Assembly: GCA_011800155.1 (NCBI GenBank)
Contig: JAALGH010000019.1
Coordinates: forward strand, 1-64,000
Direction of reading: 5' to 3'
Source of the DNA: Flammulina velutipes
Lineage: Eukaryota; Basidiomycota; Agaricomycetes; Agaricales; Physalacriaceae
Length of the DNA: 64,000 bases
In this document: one piece after another, positions 23,268 to 35,130 of the stretch
Numbering within the stretch: the first letter of the stretch is position 1
How the letters are laid out: every line of letters starts with the position of its first letter
Position numbers and translations under genes: made by a program
Notes under the pieces: model-generated
The model's input: only the letters and a program-made list of their open reading frames with translations
Told to the model about the DNA's origin: nothing
Databases searched by the model: none

Positions 23268-24294
23268 CTACACTCTGATATGTGGCGCACGCTTATATTT
23301 TGTTACCAATATCCAGGCCGAGTGTTTCTTACATTGATGCTGTCCTATTCTATTTATTACATATCCGTGTACGCTAACGCCAGATATTATTATAGCTGGG
23401 TGCAAGACGGTTCCTGTTCTCGCACACGCAGCAATTACAGTTGGACGGTCCATGTCGAACTGCGAGACATGCAAATCAGTGCGTAGGTTTGATGAAGCAA
23501 GCGGGGACGTACGGATCTCGCCCAATTCACAACAGGAGGCATCATCGCAGTGACCATACCGCAGAATCCTGTTGATACGGTCTGAACCAGGTATCAGTCC
23601 TATGACTATACCGAAGGACTCCAACGTACCTTCGTCGTCCGATTCTTCGTCGATGCTGTCATCCGACTGGATACCTTCTTCCTCGCCCTCCTGCTCAAAT
23701 GGATGGGTAATGTCTTGTTCGTTAGCCGAAGCGATGTCTTGCTCATCAACCGTGTCGACTTCTTGCGCGTGGTCGTCTTGCCCGACAGCGTCCTCGAATG
23801 GATGGGTGTTATCTTGTTCGTCGTCTTGCTCATCAGCCGTGTCGATGTGGCTCTCCGGCCCGACAGCGTTTTCGTTGGTATCTAGAGCAGGACAGAGATC
23901 AGTTTACTAACACATGAAAAGACTGCGACGCACCTTGCTCGTCTTCTGCCTCTGCGGCCTTGTCCTCGTTGTCGTACCCACAAGAACAGGAGTCATCTAA
24001 CGTACAAACCGAGCATTTGCGTATGCTCTTCTCCACCTCAGCATCCTGTAGCGAACACTCGTACACAACGACGCAGTCGTACTGGAGGATGAAGAATTTG
24101 TCGCCGTCGAGGTACGAGGTGAAAGCTAGGGCCAGATAAAAGTTCCGTCTTTCGGAGGCAATAAAATATTTACAACAATCATCGCAGAGGCACGCACATT
24201 CTATGAATGAATTATGAGCTGGACAAGAGCAGCGTTAATAAGGCTTACCGTCAAAGTAGCCGCTACCCGTACAGTTTTGGCAGTGGATAGCCAT
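23268..24294 (-). CDS. Cys-rich acidic protein, unknown function
   Basis: The ATG at 24294 begins AIHCQNCTGSGYFD, an intron follows, and then ECACLCDDCCKYF: a dense cluster of Cys pairs that could bind zinc. After a hydrophobic-aromatic stretch (FYLALAFTSYLDGDKFFIL) come more Cys (KCSVCTLDDSCSCG), then a long acidic region with repeated DEQD and THPFE units, and a C-terminal part containing CDDASCCELGEI. Introns of about 50 bp lie near 24244-24200, 23935-23883, 23630-23583 and 23513-23462. The stop at 23268 falls inside a TATGTGGCGCA repeat, so the 3' end may be altered. The CxxCxGxG start recalls a DnaJ-type zinc centre but is too short to assign. The opposite strand has no convincing gene. 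Confidence 0.5.
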
Positions 24295-24550
24295 TGAACA
24301 GGTATTAGTAGCAAACAACCCGTAGATACGCCAAAATCTCTATCTACTATGACCGTCACACCACGTGTCATCAGATCAAGAAAATAGTGAATACGCTACA
24401 AGACATTACAAGAATAAGCTATGCACTATAACAATAATCGATACGCTACAAAAAACCGATACACTACCAAAAAACAATTAAGACGTGATACAATAAATGT
24501 CCGTGCGGGATCGTCATACAGCGTGATAAATAATACAAAACTCTCCGCAA
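24295..24550. other. Short intergenic stretch
   Basis: AT-rich. Contains repeats of the form ATACGCTACAA at 24391, 24440 and, altered, 24460. Probably the 3' end of one gene and the promoter of the other. Confidence 0.35.
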
Positions 24551-27066
24551 TTAGGCAATCGTCGCCTTGGTCATGGTGCGTAGAGCCCAAGTGACATCCT
24601 CAACAGCCGCCAGCCACTCGCCCAACGCGAGAACCGACTCTGAGGACGCATGGCACGCTTGCCCCCAGAATGCGAGGGCAGCAATGGAGGAAAAATGACC
24701 GGTGCACCCAGTAGTGTGCATAGGTCCCCAATCTTGCTGCTCGGCATTCGACGGACGATGCTGCTCGCGGAAGGGAGCGTCTGTCGCGCTGACCTCCCTC
24801 CAAGTCGGCTGGATTTTCGCCCACCACATCCAAAAATCATTCGCCGTCTTCCGAATGTTGCCGGCCATGGGTGGGATGGCGGGATAGCGCATCCTAGCAC
24901 ACTGGACCCAATACTGGACGCCAGCGGGACGCAGCTTGGGAAACGGCAGTGGCTTCTTCTTAGAGAAGCCATGTATTGCTTCTAATTCAACCAGGGCGTC
25001 GAGAGCTTGTGCAAAGTCGGGGCCCAACCCAAGGCTTTGCAGCCATGGTATTCCAGTTGCGCCAGAGAGCCACCCGGGGGCATCTTCGAGCTTGCTAGCC
25101 AGGTCGTGTGGCATTGAAGCAGTCGTTAATGATGAAAGCGGGGATGGTACCGGGGACGAAGACGACGGCGGAAGCGACGAAGACGGAAGCGACGAAGATA
25201 GGGGCGACGAAGACTGGAAAGGCAATGGAGGCAAAGACGAACGTGGCAAGATATTGGGGCGTGTATCAGGTCTGCTTGGTGAGTCGAGAGGCCCGTTTGT
25301 TGGAATTGTCTGTTCCATGAGGAGTGGGTCGATGGGAATGGGGATAGAGTCGCTGGGGTTGATATTGGTAATGTCGGCCAAGACCGTCCTCGAGCGCGTC
25401 AACCTGGGTGTGCCTGCGCGTCCCGAATTCTCACCACTGTGCTCGGACTCTTCGTCATCCTCATCATCTTCCTCGCTTTCCTCTACGTCTCTGCTTCCTT
25501 TCCGCGCCCGCTTGCGTGAGGTCGTGTTGTTCCCTGAGCCCCTCTTTCGCTTCTGGGTTTTTGCAGACGCAGCATCAGTCGTGCCGGATGGCTTCGGCTT
25601 CTTTCTTGGCTTTGGAGGTGCACTCGGAGATAGGGAGTGCGCAGGTGGTGGCGGGCTATGCAACGGCGGTGTCGGACTGTGCGAAGACGATGTTGAACCA
25701 TTCGAGAAGCTAGGAATGACAGTAAGACTGTGTGCACCGATTTGGTTCCACGGCATGGGTTGGCGCATGAAGCTCGGAGCGGAATGAGGCATAGAGCAGC
25801 CAGGTAGAGCACGACTCTCCTGATCCTCTAGACCTTCAAGTACGTTAATATAAGTGGTAGGATAGGGAAAGGGGTACGCACTAAAGCATTCCATGGCGAA
25901 TTCCTCGATTGTGGCTTCGGCGTACTTGCGACGCTGTTGTCCTCGTTCCCCGCTGGCAGAATCGAACGGCTTGGGAGGTGACGCCTTGTCACTCCCAACG
26001 TGTAGCCTGAAAGTGATCAGCAGTGAAACGGACATAGGTGCGAGCATAACATACGAAATAACGTTCACCTGCCCACCTTTTTTGGGCTCGGGCCCAGCCC
26101 AGAAAAAATGGATGTTCCCTCCAAGTGATTCATGCAGTCCTTCGAGAAGGGGTTGGAGAACTCCCGCAATACCGTCCAACGCCCTAAACATGAATTAATT
26201 TATTTGAGGATGGCATAAAAACTAGGAAACATACTTTTGCAAGTCTCCTGGCTCCAAGCGATGCAGTGGTTCCTTTCCCAAATCCTTTGCGTTCGCCAGT
26301 TGTGCCTTTTCGTCGTCCGCCGCCTTCTGCCAACGCTTCCGTTCCACCTTGTCCAACTTCTCGAATTGTTGATCAACCCAGCGTTGGCGCGCGGTTAGAC
26401 GCTGGGTCTTAGCGCTCATGCCGCTGTCCGCAAACCAGGGATTGAACTCTGCGTCGAGAGTCACTTTGTTGTGTTTCGACCAGAGTTGTTGCGGAGTACG
26501 AGCGCGTTGCAGCTCCTCGACGTTGATGTCACCCACTTTGGCCAAAATAGCGGCGACGGGGTTGGAGCTGATTTCTTTTTTCGTCATTTTAGAGATCGGG
26601 TCGGCCATGTTGTATCGATGTGCGAGCCATTTTGGGATGGCCTAAAAACATGTGTGAGACGGCGGAAGTAAGAATAGAAGAACGACATGCCGTTTGGAGT
26701 CGTTGAATCGCGGTTTGCTTGAGGGCGAGAACCTCTTGAGGCAGCGACACTTCCAAGAAAATGTTATAGGTCGTAGGCTCTACCTCCATCTTGAGGTACC
26801 ATGGGTATCTCGCCAGGTATTCTTTCACCACGGAGGCAGCGAACTCGGTGCCAAGGTGGGCACCACGGTTGCGAGCGGACGTGTAAGGAGAGATGTAGCC
26901 TTCGAGCCATTCGAGCCGAGAACCCTTCGCCCAACATCGGAGGAACGGCTTGACGTCTGTGATATAGGGTGATGGTGATGGTGGACTTTCTGACCTGGAA
27001 ATGTCGGAACAATCAGAAACACGCGTCTATTTGGCTTGGACAAAGACAAACTTACTCAGCCGGCAT
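24551..27066 (-). CDS. Conserved basidiomycete protein with C-terminal WxWWxxxQPxWR region, unknown function
   Basis: The ATG at 27066 (MPAESES) is followed by an exon encoding YITDVKPFLRCWAKGSRLEW. Introns: about 27057-27000; a GC-AG intron near 26696-26643 (T-A-I-P-K-W is restored across it); about 26235-26184; about 26057-26010; and about 25886-25838. The protein is about 770 residues: a helical N-terminal region (RTPQQLWSKHNKVT, ERKRWQKAADDEKAQL), a central Pro/Ser-rich disordered region with basic stretches (KTQKRKRGSG) and an acidic run, and a conserved C-terminus with FWMWWAKIQPTWREV and EWLAAVEDVTWALR. I know this as a frequent multi-copy family of Agaricomycetes without an assigned function. 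Related pieces are at 47366-49805 (N-terminal style) and 62623-62958 (C-terminal style). Confidence 0.65.
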
Positions 27067-27755
27067 GATGCCCTGAATGTGCGTAGAAAAAGAGCAGTAA
27101 AACACGACTTCGACGCGACTTGAGCACGGTTGATAGTAAAAAAAAGTGGGCGAGGACAGGAAATTTACTAAGCGCTGTACAAATAGGGCCATACCCATCG
27201 GTCAGTCGGTACGATATACCTATCGGGTCGATCAGTATGATCGGTATTGATCCGAGCTTCACTTTGAATCCTTGTCGTCGACATAACTCGCACTTATAGC
27301 ACGCTCGTTGTGCCTACTCACCTATCTATAACAGAAATACAATGCTGGACAGCATTTGCAATGTATTCCTTACTATTTAGAATCATTTCATATAAACCTG
27401 AATAGATGTCTTATTAATGTCTGGATAACTTTTTTGGAGGCCTTTTGAAGTTCGGACATTTGTAGTTTAACCTGCTCTCCCGTTCACAATTTGAATAGTG
27501 AGATAACATTTAATTACCATCTGCTTTTGCTATCTAGGACCCTTTCATCCATTCCCAAGAGGCTGAATAAAAGTCTCAATAAAAGTCTCAAGAACTCAAA
27601 CCTCAAAGGTAAGTCCCTTACGGATTTCTGATTTGACCTCCGACCACCACCAACCTTGACGGTCTCACGATACTCCGACCCCAAACAACCACTCCTGGCT
27701 CGGCATTCGATTAGTAATGTATGACATATCTCTCTCACTCCATTCGAACTGACAG
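27067..27755. other. Intergenic, probable promoter and first exon of the next gene
   Basis: No recognised protein. 27180-27260 has self-complementary GGTCAGTCGGTACGATATACC and CGATCAGTATGATCGG stretches. The 5' exon of the gene beginning at 27756 should lie within 27590-27720 but could not be fixed. Confidence 0.35.
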
Positions 27756-28448
27756 GCCTTGTAGGAAAAAGCGTGGACGACCAACTCTCTACCACTCGAC
27801 GGAGGAGCGTCAGGAGGCCGCTCGTGAACGGAAGCGCAGAGATTATGAAAAGTGCGTCTCTTGGTTCATTTGTCTGGCTTGGTTTCTTACCACTCGACAC
27901 TTGCAGCCATCGGTCTGAGCGACTTCAAGCAGCAAAGAACAAGTACGACCGGAAGGCGGCGAAACTTGACAGGAAGCGTCGACAACAGGCTCCTGTGCCA
28001 CCTACTGCTCCCAAGTCTGTTGTTGTTCTCCTTCATGTTGCACCGCTCACCTCCTGACAGGCTTGTCGACGAACAGCTCATGAATCGCAGCCTCCGTCGC
28101 ATGCGCGCACTGGACGCTAGGCTTCGCGCTGATTCTGGAAACTCCCTCGTTGGCTGGGCTTCAACAATTTGCAGAAACTTCAAGGTGCATCGCAGCAACG
28201 AGGAGGCTTTTGCTGAGCTCGTCGCCCATGAAAACCTACTCCAGGATTGGGTCGATTCGTGCCAACAGGAACTCGACAAGATTCGTAGCGAAGGCGGCGT
28301 CTCTCACCAAATGTACCACGACGGCGTCGCCATACGCACTCGCATGGAGACGATGTTAGGCTACGTTATGGACTTACGGAAGCACGGGGCCAAAGGGACC
28401 ATGCTCATTGCCAGGCAGGACCGTAGTCTTTTGTACCAACAGTCGTAA
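27756..28448 (+). CDS. KRGRP-type basic protein, unknown function (5' exon not found)
   Basis: Exons 27756-27851, 27907-28014 and 28061-28448 join in frame across GT-AG introns. The reading starts with CRKKRGRPTLYHSTEERQ, an AT-hook-like motif followed by a highly basic helix (RKRRDYENHRSERLQAAKN), then a longer helical domain with two Trp (GWASTICRNF, LQDWVDSCQQELDKIR), ending LLYQQS and TAA. This is a common small-gene family in basidiomycetes that looks like a DNA-binding adaptor. No catalytic residues are seen. The first exon and start codon are not identified. The gene at 12803 shares the basic N-terminal style. Confidence 0.55.
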
Positions 28449-28821
28449 TTCATTGTCATTTCCTGGTTTCATTGACGCTCTTGTTTATTAGTGCTATGCT
28501 ATGTCGCCGCCTGGGTAAGTCGCTCCCTCGCCGATGCTCAATTCGACTATTGCCCTACCGCCTCACTGTGCCAGGCCCGTATCGGGAATTCTTACGTCAA
28601 ACATGTCTTCGCCTTGCGCCTTCTCGCGTCGTACCTCGCTGCGACGCTTCCATGGTCCCAGGCAGGCTCCCAGGCTGCCAGGCTGCCAATTCACTGCCGG
28701 GCACAAGTCCTGGCAGCTGAGTTGCTAGAGACAAGGCGGAGTCGAATAAACCTTATTTCGCGACTATAAAGCTCTCCCTCCAGTTTTTTATTCCTTATCT
28801 CTACTCATTCATCACTTCACA
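28449..28821. other. Intergenic with short CAGGCTGCC repeats
   Basis: 28650-28690 repeats CCCAGGCAGGCTCCCAGGCTGCCAGGCTGCC. No gene. Contains the promoter of the next gene, with TATAAAG at 28765. Confidence 0.35.
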
Positions 28822-30373
28822 ATGCCCAAGGTTGCCTCCACCACTCGCCAGCAGACAAAAGCATCGAAGATGCCCTACCAATCAAACAAATTATCGTTTC
28901 CGGTTATCCGCAAGGTAAATTTGTTTACGCGTTTTCGACATGTATTGACTGTGTTATCAGGCTACCAATACGCGCGACGACGCAGAGTCTCCACCTCCTG
29001 CACCGCCGCCAAAAAAGACGCGCAAAACCCGTCACCGTCCACAGAAAAACACGCTCGCTCTTCCCGTCCTTCCTCCGGTAATGTTTTTCTCATCTTCCCA
29101 CCACACGCGTCTGACGCGTCGTTTTAGGTCTCTTTCTCTGCAGGACGTGGCTGGATCATGCCACGCGTCCGGGCATACATCCTGGCGAGACAGAGTGGGA
29201 ACCAAGACGAGGTCGATGACTATCTTGAGCGCCTCAAGATCGCCTATCGCATGGATTTCCCTCTTGGGCGTATCGTCTGGGAGTCCTTGGACGATTTTGA
29301 AGATCGCCAGATTGCCGATATGGAGGTGGGTCACTTTTTAACTTATTTGTATTGTGCAATGTACTCAACCATTAACAGAGGACGTTGATGCCTCTGCTAA
29401 ACTACGGCGTCTCGAAATTCCTCTTTCTCTTCTCGAAGACCCCATGGACTCTTCCGACCATCGAGACTGTCGAGGTCCCAGAGCCATCGCCTATCCGTCC
29501 CCGCCCCCGTCCAAGCTGGAACCTCAAGCGTGTCATCCCCGTTGGCGCTGCCGTCCCCGTTGGTGCTGTCGTCCCCGCTGGTGCTGTCGTCCCCGCTGGT
29601 GCTGTCGTCCCCGCTGGTGCTACCGTCCCGTTGGCGCTCCCGTCCCTGCTGACGACCGTGACCGCTCACTCATGCCAGCCAGCCAATCCCATTCTCTGGC
29701 CGCTCATTCGCCGACCCCAGAGAGTAGCTCTGTGTCTTCGATTGAGAGTCCATACCAGTTTGCATCTCCCGCGCCCACACTATCCTCCCTCGAGGATGAC
29801 GGTCTGATGTCACCATTCGACCTATCGTCTCCTATACCGTTCCCATCGTCCGAGTCTGGCTCCGACTCCGATGACGAGTCGTTCCCGCACTATCCCTTGG
29901 ATGCCATAGTCAACGAGGAGACATTTACCTCCGACGTCGATTATGATGCCGAAGTCCGTCATTTTATCAACGACTGGTGCTTTTCGAGGTGTTCGTCTTC
30001 TGACTCTGATGAGTCGGAAGTCGACGAGCTCCTCCTCTATGCGGTGGAAGACGACTCGGACGTCGACGTCAAGGTGGAGGATGACGCCGACGTCAAGATG
30101 GAGGATGACGCCGACGTCAAGATGGAGGATGACGCCGACGTCAAGGTGGAAGAGGAGGACAAGGACATCAAGGTCGAGGACAACGAGGAAAACGGCGGGG
30201 TTGCTGCTGCTGTCGAAAATGGCAATGTGTATGCCACGCTCCTCGAGGAGTCTGCTCGGATAGCTGTCGCAGTCCGCGCAGAACACGCACGTCGCGCCAC
30301 AATGATTCGTTCAGAGGATATCCGCGTGAGGGGTTCTATGTATATGGACAGCGCTTGGGGTCCTGAATTCTAG
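28822..30373 (+). CDS. Unknown acidic protein with two tandem-repeat tracts
   Basis: Exons 28822-28914, 28961-29077, 29128-29325 and 29381-30373 join in one frame, ending GPEF and TAG. The last junction works only if the acceptor is CAGAG at 29380. N-terminus basic (KKTRKTRHRPQ), then a compact helical part (RVRAYILARQSGNQDEVDDY, DFPLGRIVWESLDDF). The last exon holds an 18-bp repeat giving Cys-Arg-Pro-Arg-Trp units (29535-29635), a Ser-rich region, and a 24-bp repeat giving VKMEDDAD units (30060-30150). The protein is about 460 residues, acidic at its C-terminus, and predicted mostly disordered. No family recognised. It could serve a transcription-related or structural role; this is a guess. 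Confidence 0.5.
29535..29635 (+). repeat. 18-bp coding minisatellite
   Basis: About five units of CCCCGCTGGTGCTGTCGT. In the chosen frame they encode Arg-Pro-Arg-Trp-Cys-Cys-type units; in the +1 frame they would read GAVVPA. Unit multiples of three preserve the frame. Confidence 0.85.
30060..30150 (+). repeat. 24-bp coding minisatellite
   Basis: About three and a half units of GATGACGCCGACGTCAAGATG plus GAG, encoding DDADVKME repeats. Confidence 0.85.
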
Positions 30374-30542
30374 TATCTTATTTTTGATATATAGCCATCT
30401 TTGTACTGTATTTATCATTCTATTATCTTGTTGATTTTTTGTTGTCACTCAGCGCTCACAAGTCGGACCTTATAATTATTCAGACTCCGCTGCTAAGTCA
30501 ATAAATTTTTTTGATCCGTCCTGCAGCTTTTCTTTTCAAACA

Positions 30543-31175
30543 ATGGCGACGGACACGAAATTGTAAGTTTTCTTTGCTGCTGCTTTACCATTTACTGATT
30601 CGATCTTAGCCAACCGTTCTTTGGCAAACGCAAGGAACTGCTCTCATCACTCTGGGTGGAGTATATGGAAAGGCGTGACGACGAAGGTGGTCGGGAGTCC
30701 GCTGATGCCTACGCCAATGGGGGTACGTGTTTTTCTTTTACTCTCTGTATATCACTGACCAGCCGCGTAGTCATCATCCCCATATTCCTCAAAACGTTCC
30801 CGTGGTTCCTCCCCGACGACTTCGAGCCCAGCCCTGATTCCGAGTACTCTGAATCCAACGTGGATATGGCTACCTTTGTAACGAAAATTCCGCGTATCCA
30901 GGCGCTCGTCGATGTTAGTTCTACTCACACATTTATCTTGTCGCGTTACTCACAACATTGCCTAGAAGATCATGGTTTGGTTGGATTACAATTGGGGGCG
31001 CCATCGCATTACCCACCGTATCATGAACTTCGAGGGAGCATACGGGGTTCGCTTCTGCGAACATGATCACGCCGCTCCCTGTCGCCCCTGGTATGGCCGT
31101 CGTGCTGTTGATGTTCCGGAGTCTGTCAATCCCCCCGCGCATGTCCCCCATATCCGTGACGATACCAACTACTAA
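30543..31175 (+). CDS. Small unknown protein, four exons
   Basis: The ATG at 30543 reads ATDTKF, a 47-bp intron follows, and then QPFFGKRKELLSSLWVEYME. Further introns lie near 30723-30769 and 30914-30965. The last exon ends HVPHIRDDTNY and TAA at 31175. The protein is about 160 residues with several His and Cys near the C-terminus (FCEHDHAAPCRPWYG). All junctions are GT-AG and keep one frame. No family recognised. It lies 160 bp upstream of the KDZ transposase on the same strand. Confidence 0.55.
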
Positions 31176-31333
31176 AAATCTACTACATACTTACTGTATT
31201 TGCTGTCATATTTGTTTTCGTAGTCTATCTGTATTTTTCTTGTCGCTACAAAATCGTATTGCTGTGCTTTGAATATCACCTGACTTACCAACTGAACCAA
31301 ATACGGCAATACTGCTTGTTGATCATCATCATC

Positions 31334-34300
31334 ATGAAGAAGGCCTCCACCAAGAAATGTACCCTCAAAGCAGTACGTGCGGACGACGACGACATTGACG
31401 ATACTTTTCTTCCCGCGCGCGTAGTGGCCACATCCGCTGATGGACGTCGATATATCACTTCTATTCCAGTGCCTTGTGCGCGTATCGACCAAGGCCAAAA
31501 TTCCGCGTCAATCGACCTCACTCCTTCAATATCGCAGCCTCCACCCAAGCCATATAAGCACAGATACGCGAACTCGGTACGTTGTTCACTATCCTGTAAG
31601 ACACGTACACGTACTAAATTGTTCTCAGGATAAGAACATGTTGCAATGGGTCGCAGATGGGCGGCCCCAAGAATTCCTATACGAAATGGTGCGCTTAGAG
31701 GGTAGGGGGGACGCTGCCGGATCAGCATGCGCGTGTGGCACTATGGAAGAAGTGGTTTACGCCTGTAAAGATTGCTGGGGAACAAGGCTGGAATGCAGTG
31801 AATGTGTTCTCAACAATCACAGTCGTCTTCCGTTCCATCGTCTCAAGGTACGCTTTCATTGACTACGGGAAGCATGTCTAACATGGTGACAGTTTTGGAA
31901 CGGCCAATTTTTCGAGCGTCAGACTCTTCAGCAGCTGGGATTACGGGTCCAGTTTGGTCACAACGATGGAGGACATTGCTCGAATCCTATCCCCGTCAAG
32001 GACTTTACGATCATCCACGAACACGGCTTGTCCAAGATAAATGCAGATTTTTGCGGCTGCTCCCACTCGGTACCGCGTCGCATCCAACTTTTGCGTGCAG
32101 AAATCTTCCCATCGACTACGCGGTACCCTAAGACAGGGACCACTTTCCGGACGTTGGAGACATACGAAAAGCTTGCAGCCTCGGGCAAATGCTCAATCTA
32201 CGAATATTATAATGCTTTGGCGAAGATGACTGACGCGTTAGCGATCAATATCCCAAAGGTGAGTAACCACTATTATATCAAACTTATTCTAACCGCTCGT
32301 CAGACTCGCTACAAGTCTTTGCTCCGCATGAACCGACAATACAGACATTTGAAGATGATGAAAAGAGGGGGACGGGGGGCCATACCAGATGGCATATCGA
32401 TGACGAAGCCCGGCGAGTTGGCGATTCCTTGCCCTGCCTGCCCACGCGTCGATGTGAACCTTCCCGTGGACTGGAAGTCCGCCAAAGAGGATAGGTACGT
32501 CTGTTTCTTCCTTGTCGGACGTCATTTGACCCTGTTACCCAGCTTCCTCTATATGTTGATTTTGGCTCTCGACGCGAACTTTCGACTGAGCAATCTGCGT
32601 CGACTCAGCTCAGCCGATCCTGGTTTGCATACCGGACTGGCCTATTTCTGTCCTCCCGCGGAATATATCACTTGGGTGATGCAGCACCCCAGGCAGAACG
32701 ATGTAAGTCTTCGGTTTCCTTTCCATCAATCCATGAGCTCAACTTCGCGTAGATAAGCACTTGCAGCGGTTTTAAGACGCTGGCGCACGCTGAGTCGAAG
32801 AATAGCGCGGGTCTACAGTCTACAGGAGTGGGGATGTGTGTGTGCGCACGCCATGAGATGATCCGACCTCTTGGTGTTGGAGATCTTCAACGAGGAGAGC
32901 GGTATGTTCTTACATTATTGGCCTAGAAAACTTCTCACCCACGGCCAGGTATTGTAACATGGATTGGATTGCGACGTCGGGCGCCAAGGATACAGGTCTT
33001 CAGCGACTTTTTTACTCTTACGACATCGTCTGCCAATGGTCCATCGGTTTGCTGAAACGTATGGAGACGTTGCCAGCCGCGCAGCGTCTCTCACCCGACA
33101 TCAAACTTGGGTATGGTGTTCCCAAATGCCACTGCCGTGGTCACCACTTGCACTGTCAGTCCCAATTCAGCATGCATGTTCAACCGGGTGTGGGCCGTAC
33201 GGATGGGGAAGGCATTGAGCGTACATGGTCCAGTCTGAACCATGCTGCCTCGTCGACGAAGGAGATGCTGCCAGGGAGCCGTCACGATATCTTGGATCGT
33301 AGAATGAGTGCGCATAATTGGGAGAAGACGACAGGCATGGGTTCGTAATTTTTTTGTCAAGCACTCTACTTCAACTGACACCGTCTTTAGCCGGCAGCCT
33401 TCACCAACGTGAAGCTAACGCATTGTGGGAATACAACATTCAGAGCACCATTCATCAAGAGTTCACGGAAATAATGCCGGCGGAAGACATCGAACGATGG
33501 ACAAAACAGGTTGTGCAATGGGAGGCAGAGCAATCACTTCCTAATCCATATTTCCTACCGATCCTCCGTGAGTCACTTGTGATTCGCTTCGTCACTAGGC
33601 TGACTTTTGATAGACGAGTCAGAATCAAAAATATTGCATGCAATGAAGGAAAAAGAGCGACAAGACGCGCGGACAACCACACCATTACACGACACATCAG
33701 CCAGTGCGTTCATAGCACTTGGACTATTGATCGAGGAGACTCAGTAAGTTTTTCGTCTCGTCGTTTCCCTCCAATTCTCATCCCTTCTAGGCGTCAAATA
33801 TCTCAGCTGCTCATTTGTGAAGACCGGAACACACCCAGTATCGTCAAGGACGTACAGGAGAAGCGTACGGTGCTTCAACGCCACTTGAATCAATATCGCA
33901 GCCAGCAGCGGGTGTACATGCCATGCGTGTCAGCTCGGCTCGCTGAGCTTTCGGGTTCTCGCGAGGGTGATATCGAAGGGGAGCGAATATTCCTTCCCTC
34001 GGAACTGGACGAGGTTTCTAGGCGGACAGGCTGTCTGGGGAATGTCGCGGAGAAGGAAGAAAGGCTGCGTGAAGCACAGTGCTTCGATTCACTCGAGACG
34101 TTACGAACCGTCATCCGCTCCAGGCGTTCCATCTCATACTATCGTCAACTTAACCAACGTTCGCAAAAGCAGACAACTCGGACATGGAGTGCCCTGCATC
34201 GCCTGAAGGCTCGCGAGCAGCTTGTTGTCCAGAAATATCGAACGGCTCGAAACACGCTTCTGCTCCTCCGAGGCCCTGGCGCTTGGATGAAGACTCTGCG

Positions 34301-34945
34301 GATATTGGAGGACAAGGACATCCGGGACCTCAACAGTCAGGTCTTCGACATCGATAATCGAGAAAGAAGATGCGGCTTGGGCAGAACAAGGACAGAGCGG
34401 AGTATGGAAGCTCAACGTTCGAGCTCTCGTGGATTTGGATGGTTGGGGGCGCAATGGATTCTATGGCTAAAGACGAGATGGACGGGATGGTGCGCATTGA
34501 GTGGTTGAAAAGTCGGGCGCGAGTCAACCGTTCGTGGGAAGACGTACGGCTCCTACGCGAAGAGAAGCGAAGGACTCTACTTTCGTTCCGCCACGAAGTC
34601 ACCGCTTGGCAAGGTCGCACGTCGGGATGGGCAGGGTTGGATGATACGGCCTTGCTTGAAGGCATCTCCGCTTATGGGCAGCGGCAGGCCGACAATTACG
34701 AGACGCTCGCTGCAAATTGCGAAGTGGTTTGGTCGAAAGTGATCAAGGCGAAGAAGGCAAGAGTCAAGGACCGAATAGATCTGAAGGAGGATGGGGAGCA
34801 GGACGAAGAGCAGGAGCAGGAGGAGCAGGAGCTTGAGGCGCAGGAGGCAGTGGAGGGTGAAGGCGAAGGTGAGGCTGCTCCAGTGGATAGTGGTGCTGCG
34901 GACCCCACGGCCGTACAGGATGGAGACGCTGGATCCTCTGACTAG
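31334..34945 (+). CDS. KDZ-family transposase with N-terminal Cys-cluster (CxC2-like) domain
   Basis: Exons with 45-55-bp introns join from the ATG at 31334. The N-terminal zinc cluster reads ACACGTMEEVVYACKDCWG and LECSECVLNNHSRLPFH. It continues with the family-typical LRVQFGHNDGGHC and FCGCSHSVPRRIQLL. Catalytic region: the first Asp in LILALDANFRLSNL near 32565, the second in YSYDIVCQWS near 33020, and the Glu in DGEGIERTWSSLNHAAS near 33210, with PKCHCRGHHLHC between them. The C-terminal helical part includes SWIWMVGGAMD and RIEWLKSRARVNRSWEDVR and ends in an acidic, Gln/Glu-rich tail. The frame changes near 34350-34375: either an overlooked intron or a one-base lesion. KDZ transposases are cut-and-paste enzymes of large fungal elements. 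Confidence 0.88.
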
Positions 34946-35130
34946 CCAATATACGGACGCTTCTGACGAAACGATTTTTGCCGCAATGAACATTTATATA
35001 CGCGATATTTACTTTATTAACGTTATTTTTATTACATCCCTGTATTTCTATTTTTTAATCAATGCGAAAACACATTTCTTGAATTACGGTTAAGGGATTC
35101 CAATAAGTAATAGAGAAAGAAAGGGTTATT
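34946..35130. other. Intergenic, AT-rich
   Basis: No gene. Probably 3' untranslated region of the KDZ gene. Confidence 0.4.

Noticed and set aside
24936..25787. 283-codon plus-strand frame
   Set aside because: Antisense of the Pro/Ser-rich middle of the conserved minus-strand gene, whose introns and C-terminal motifs are convincing.
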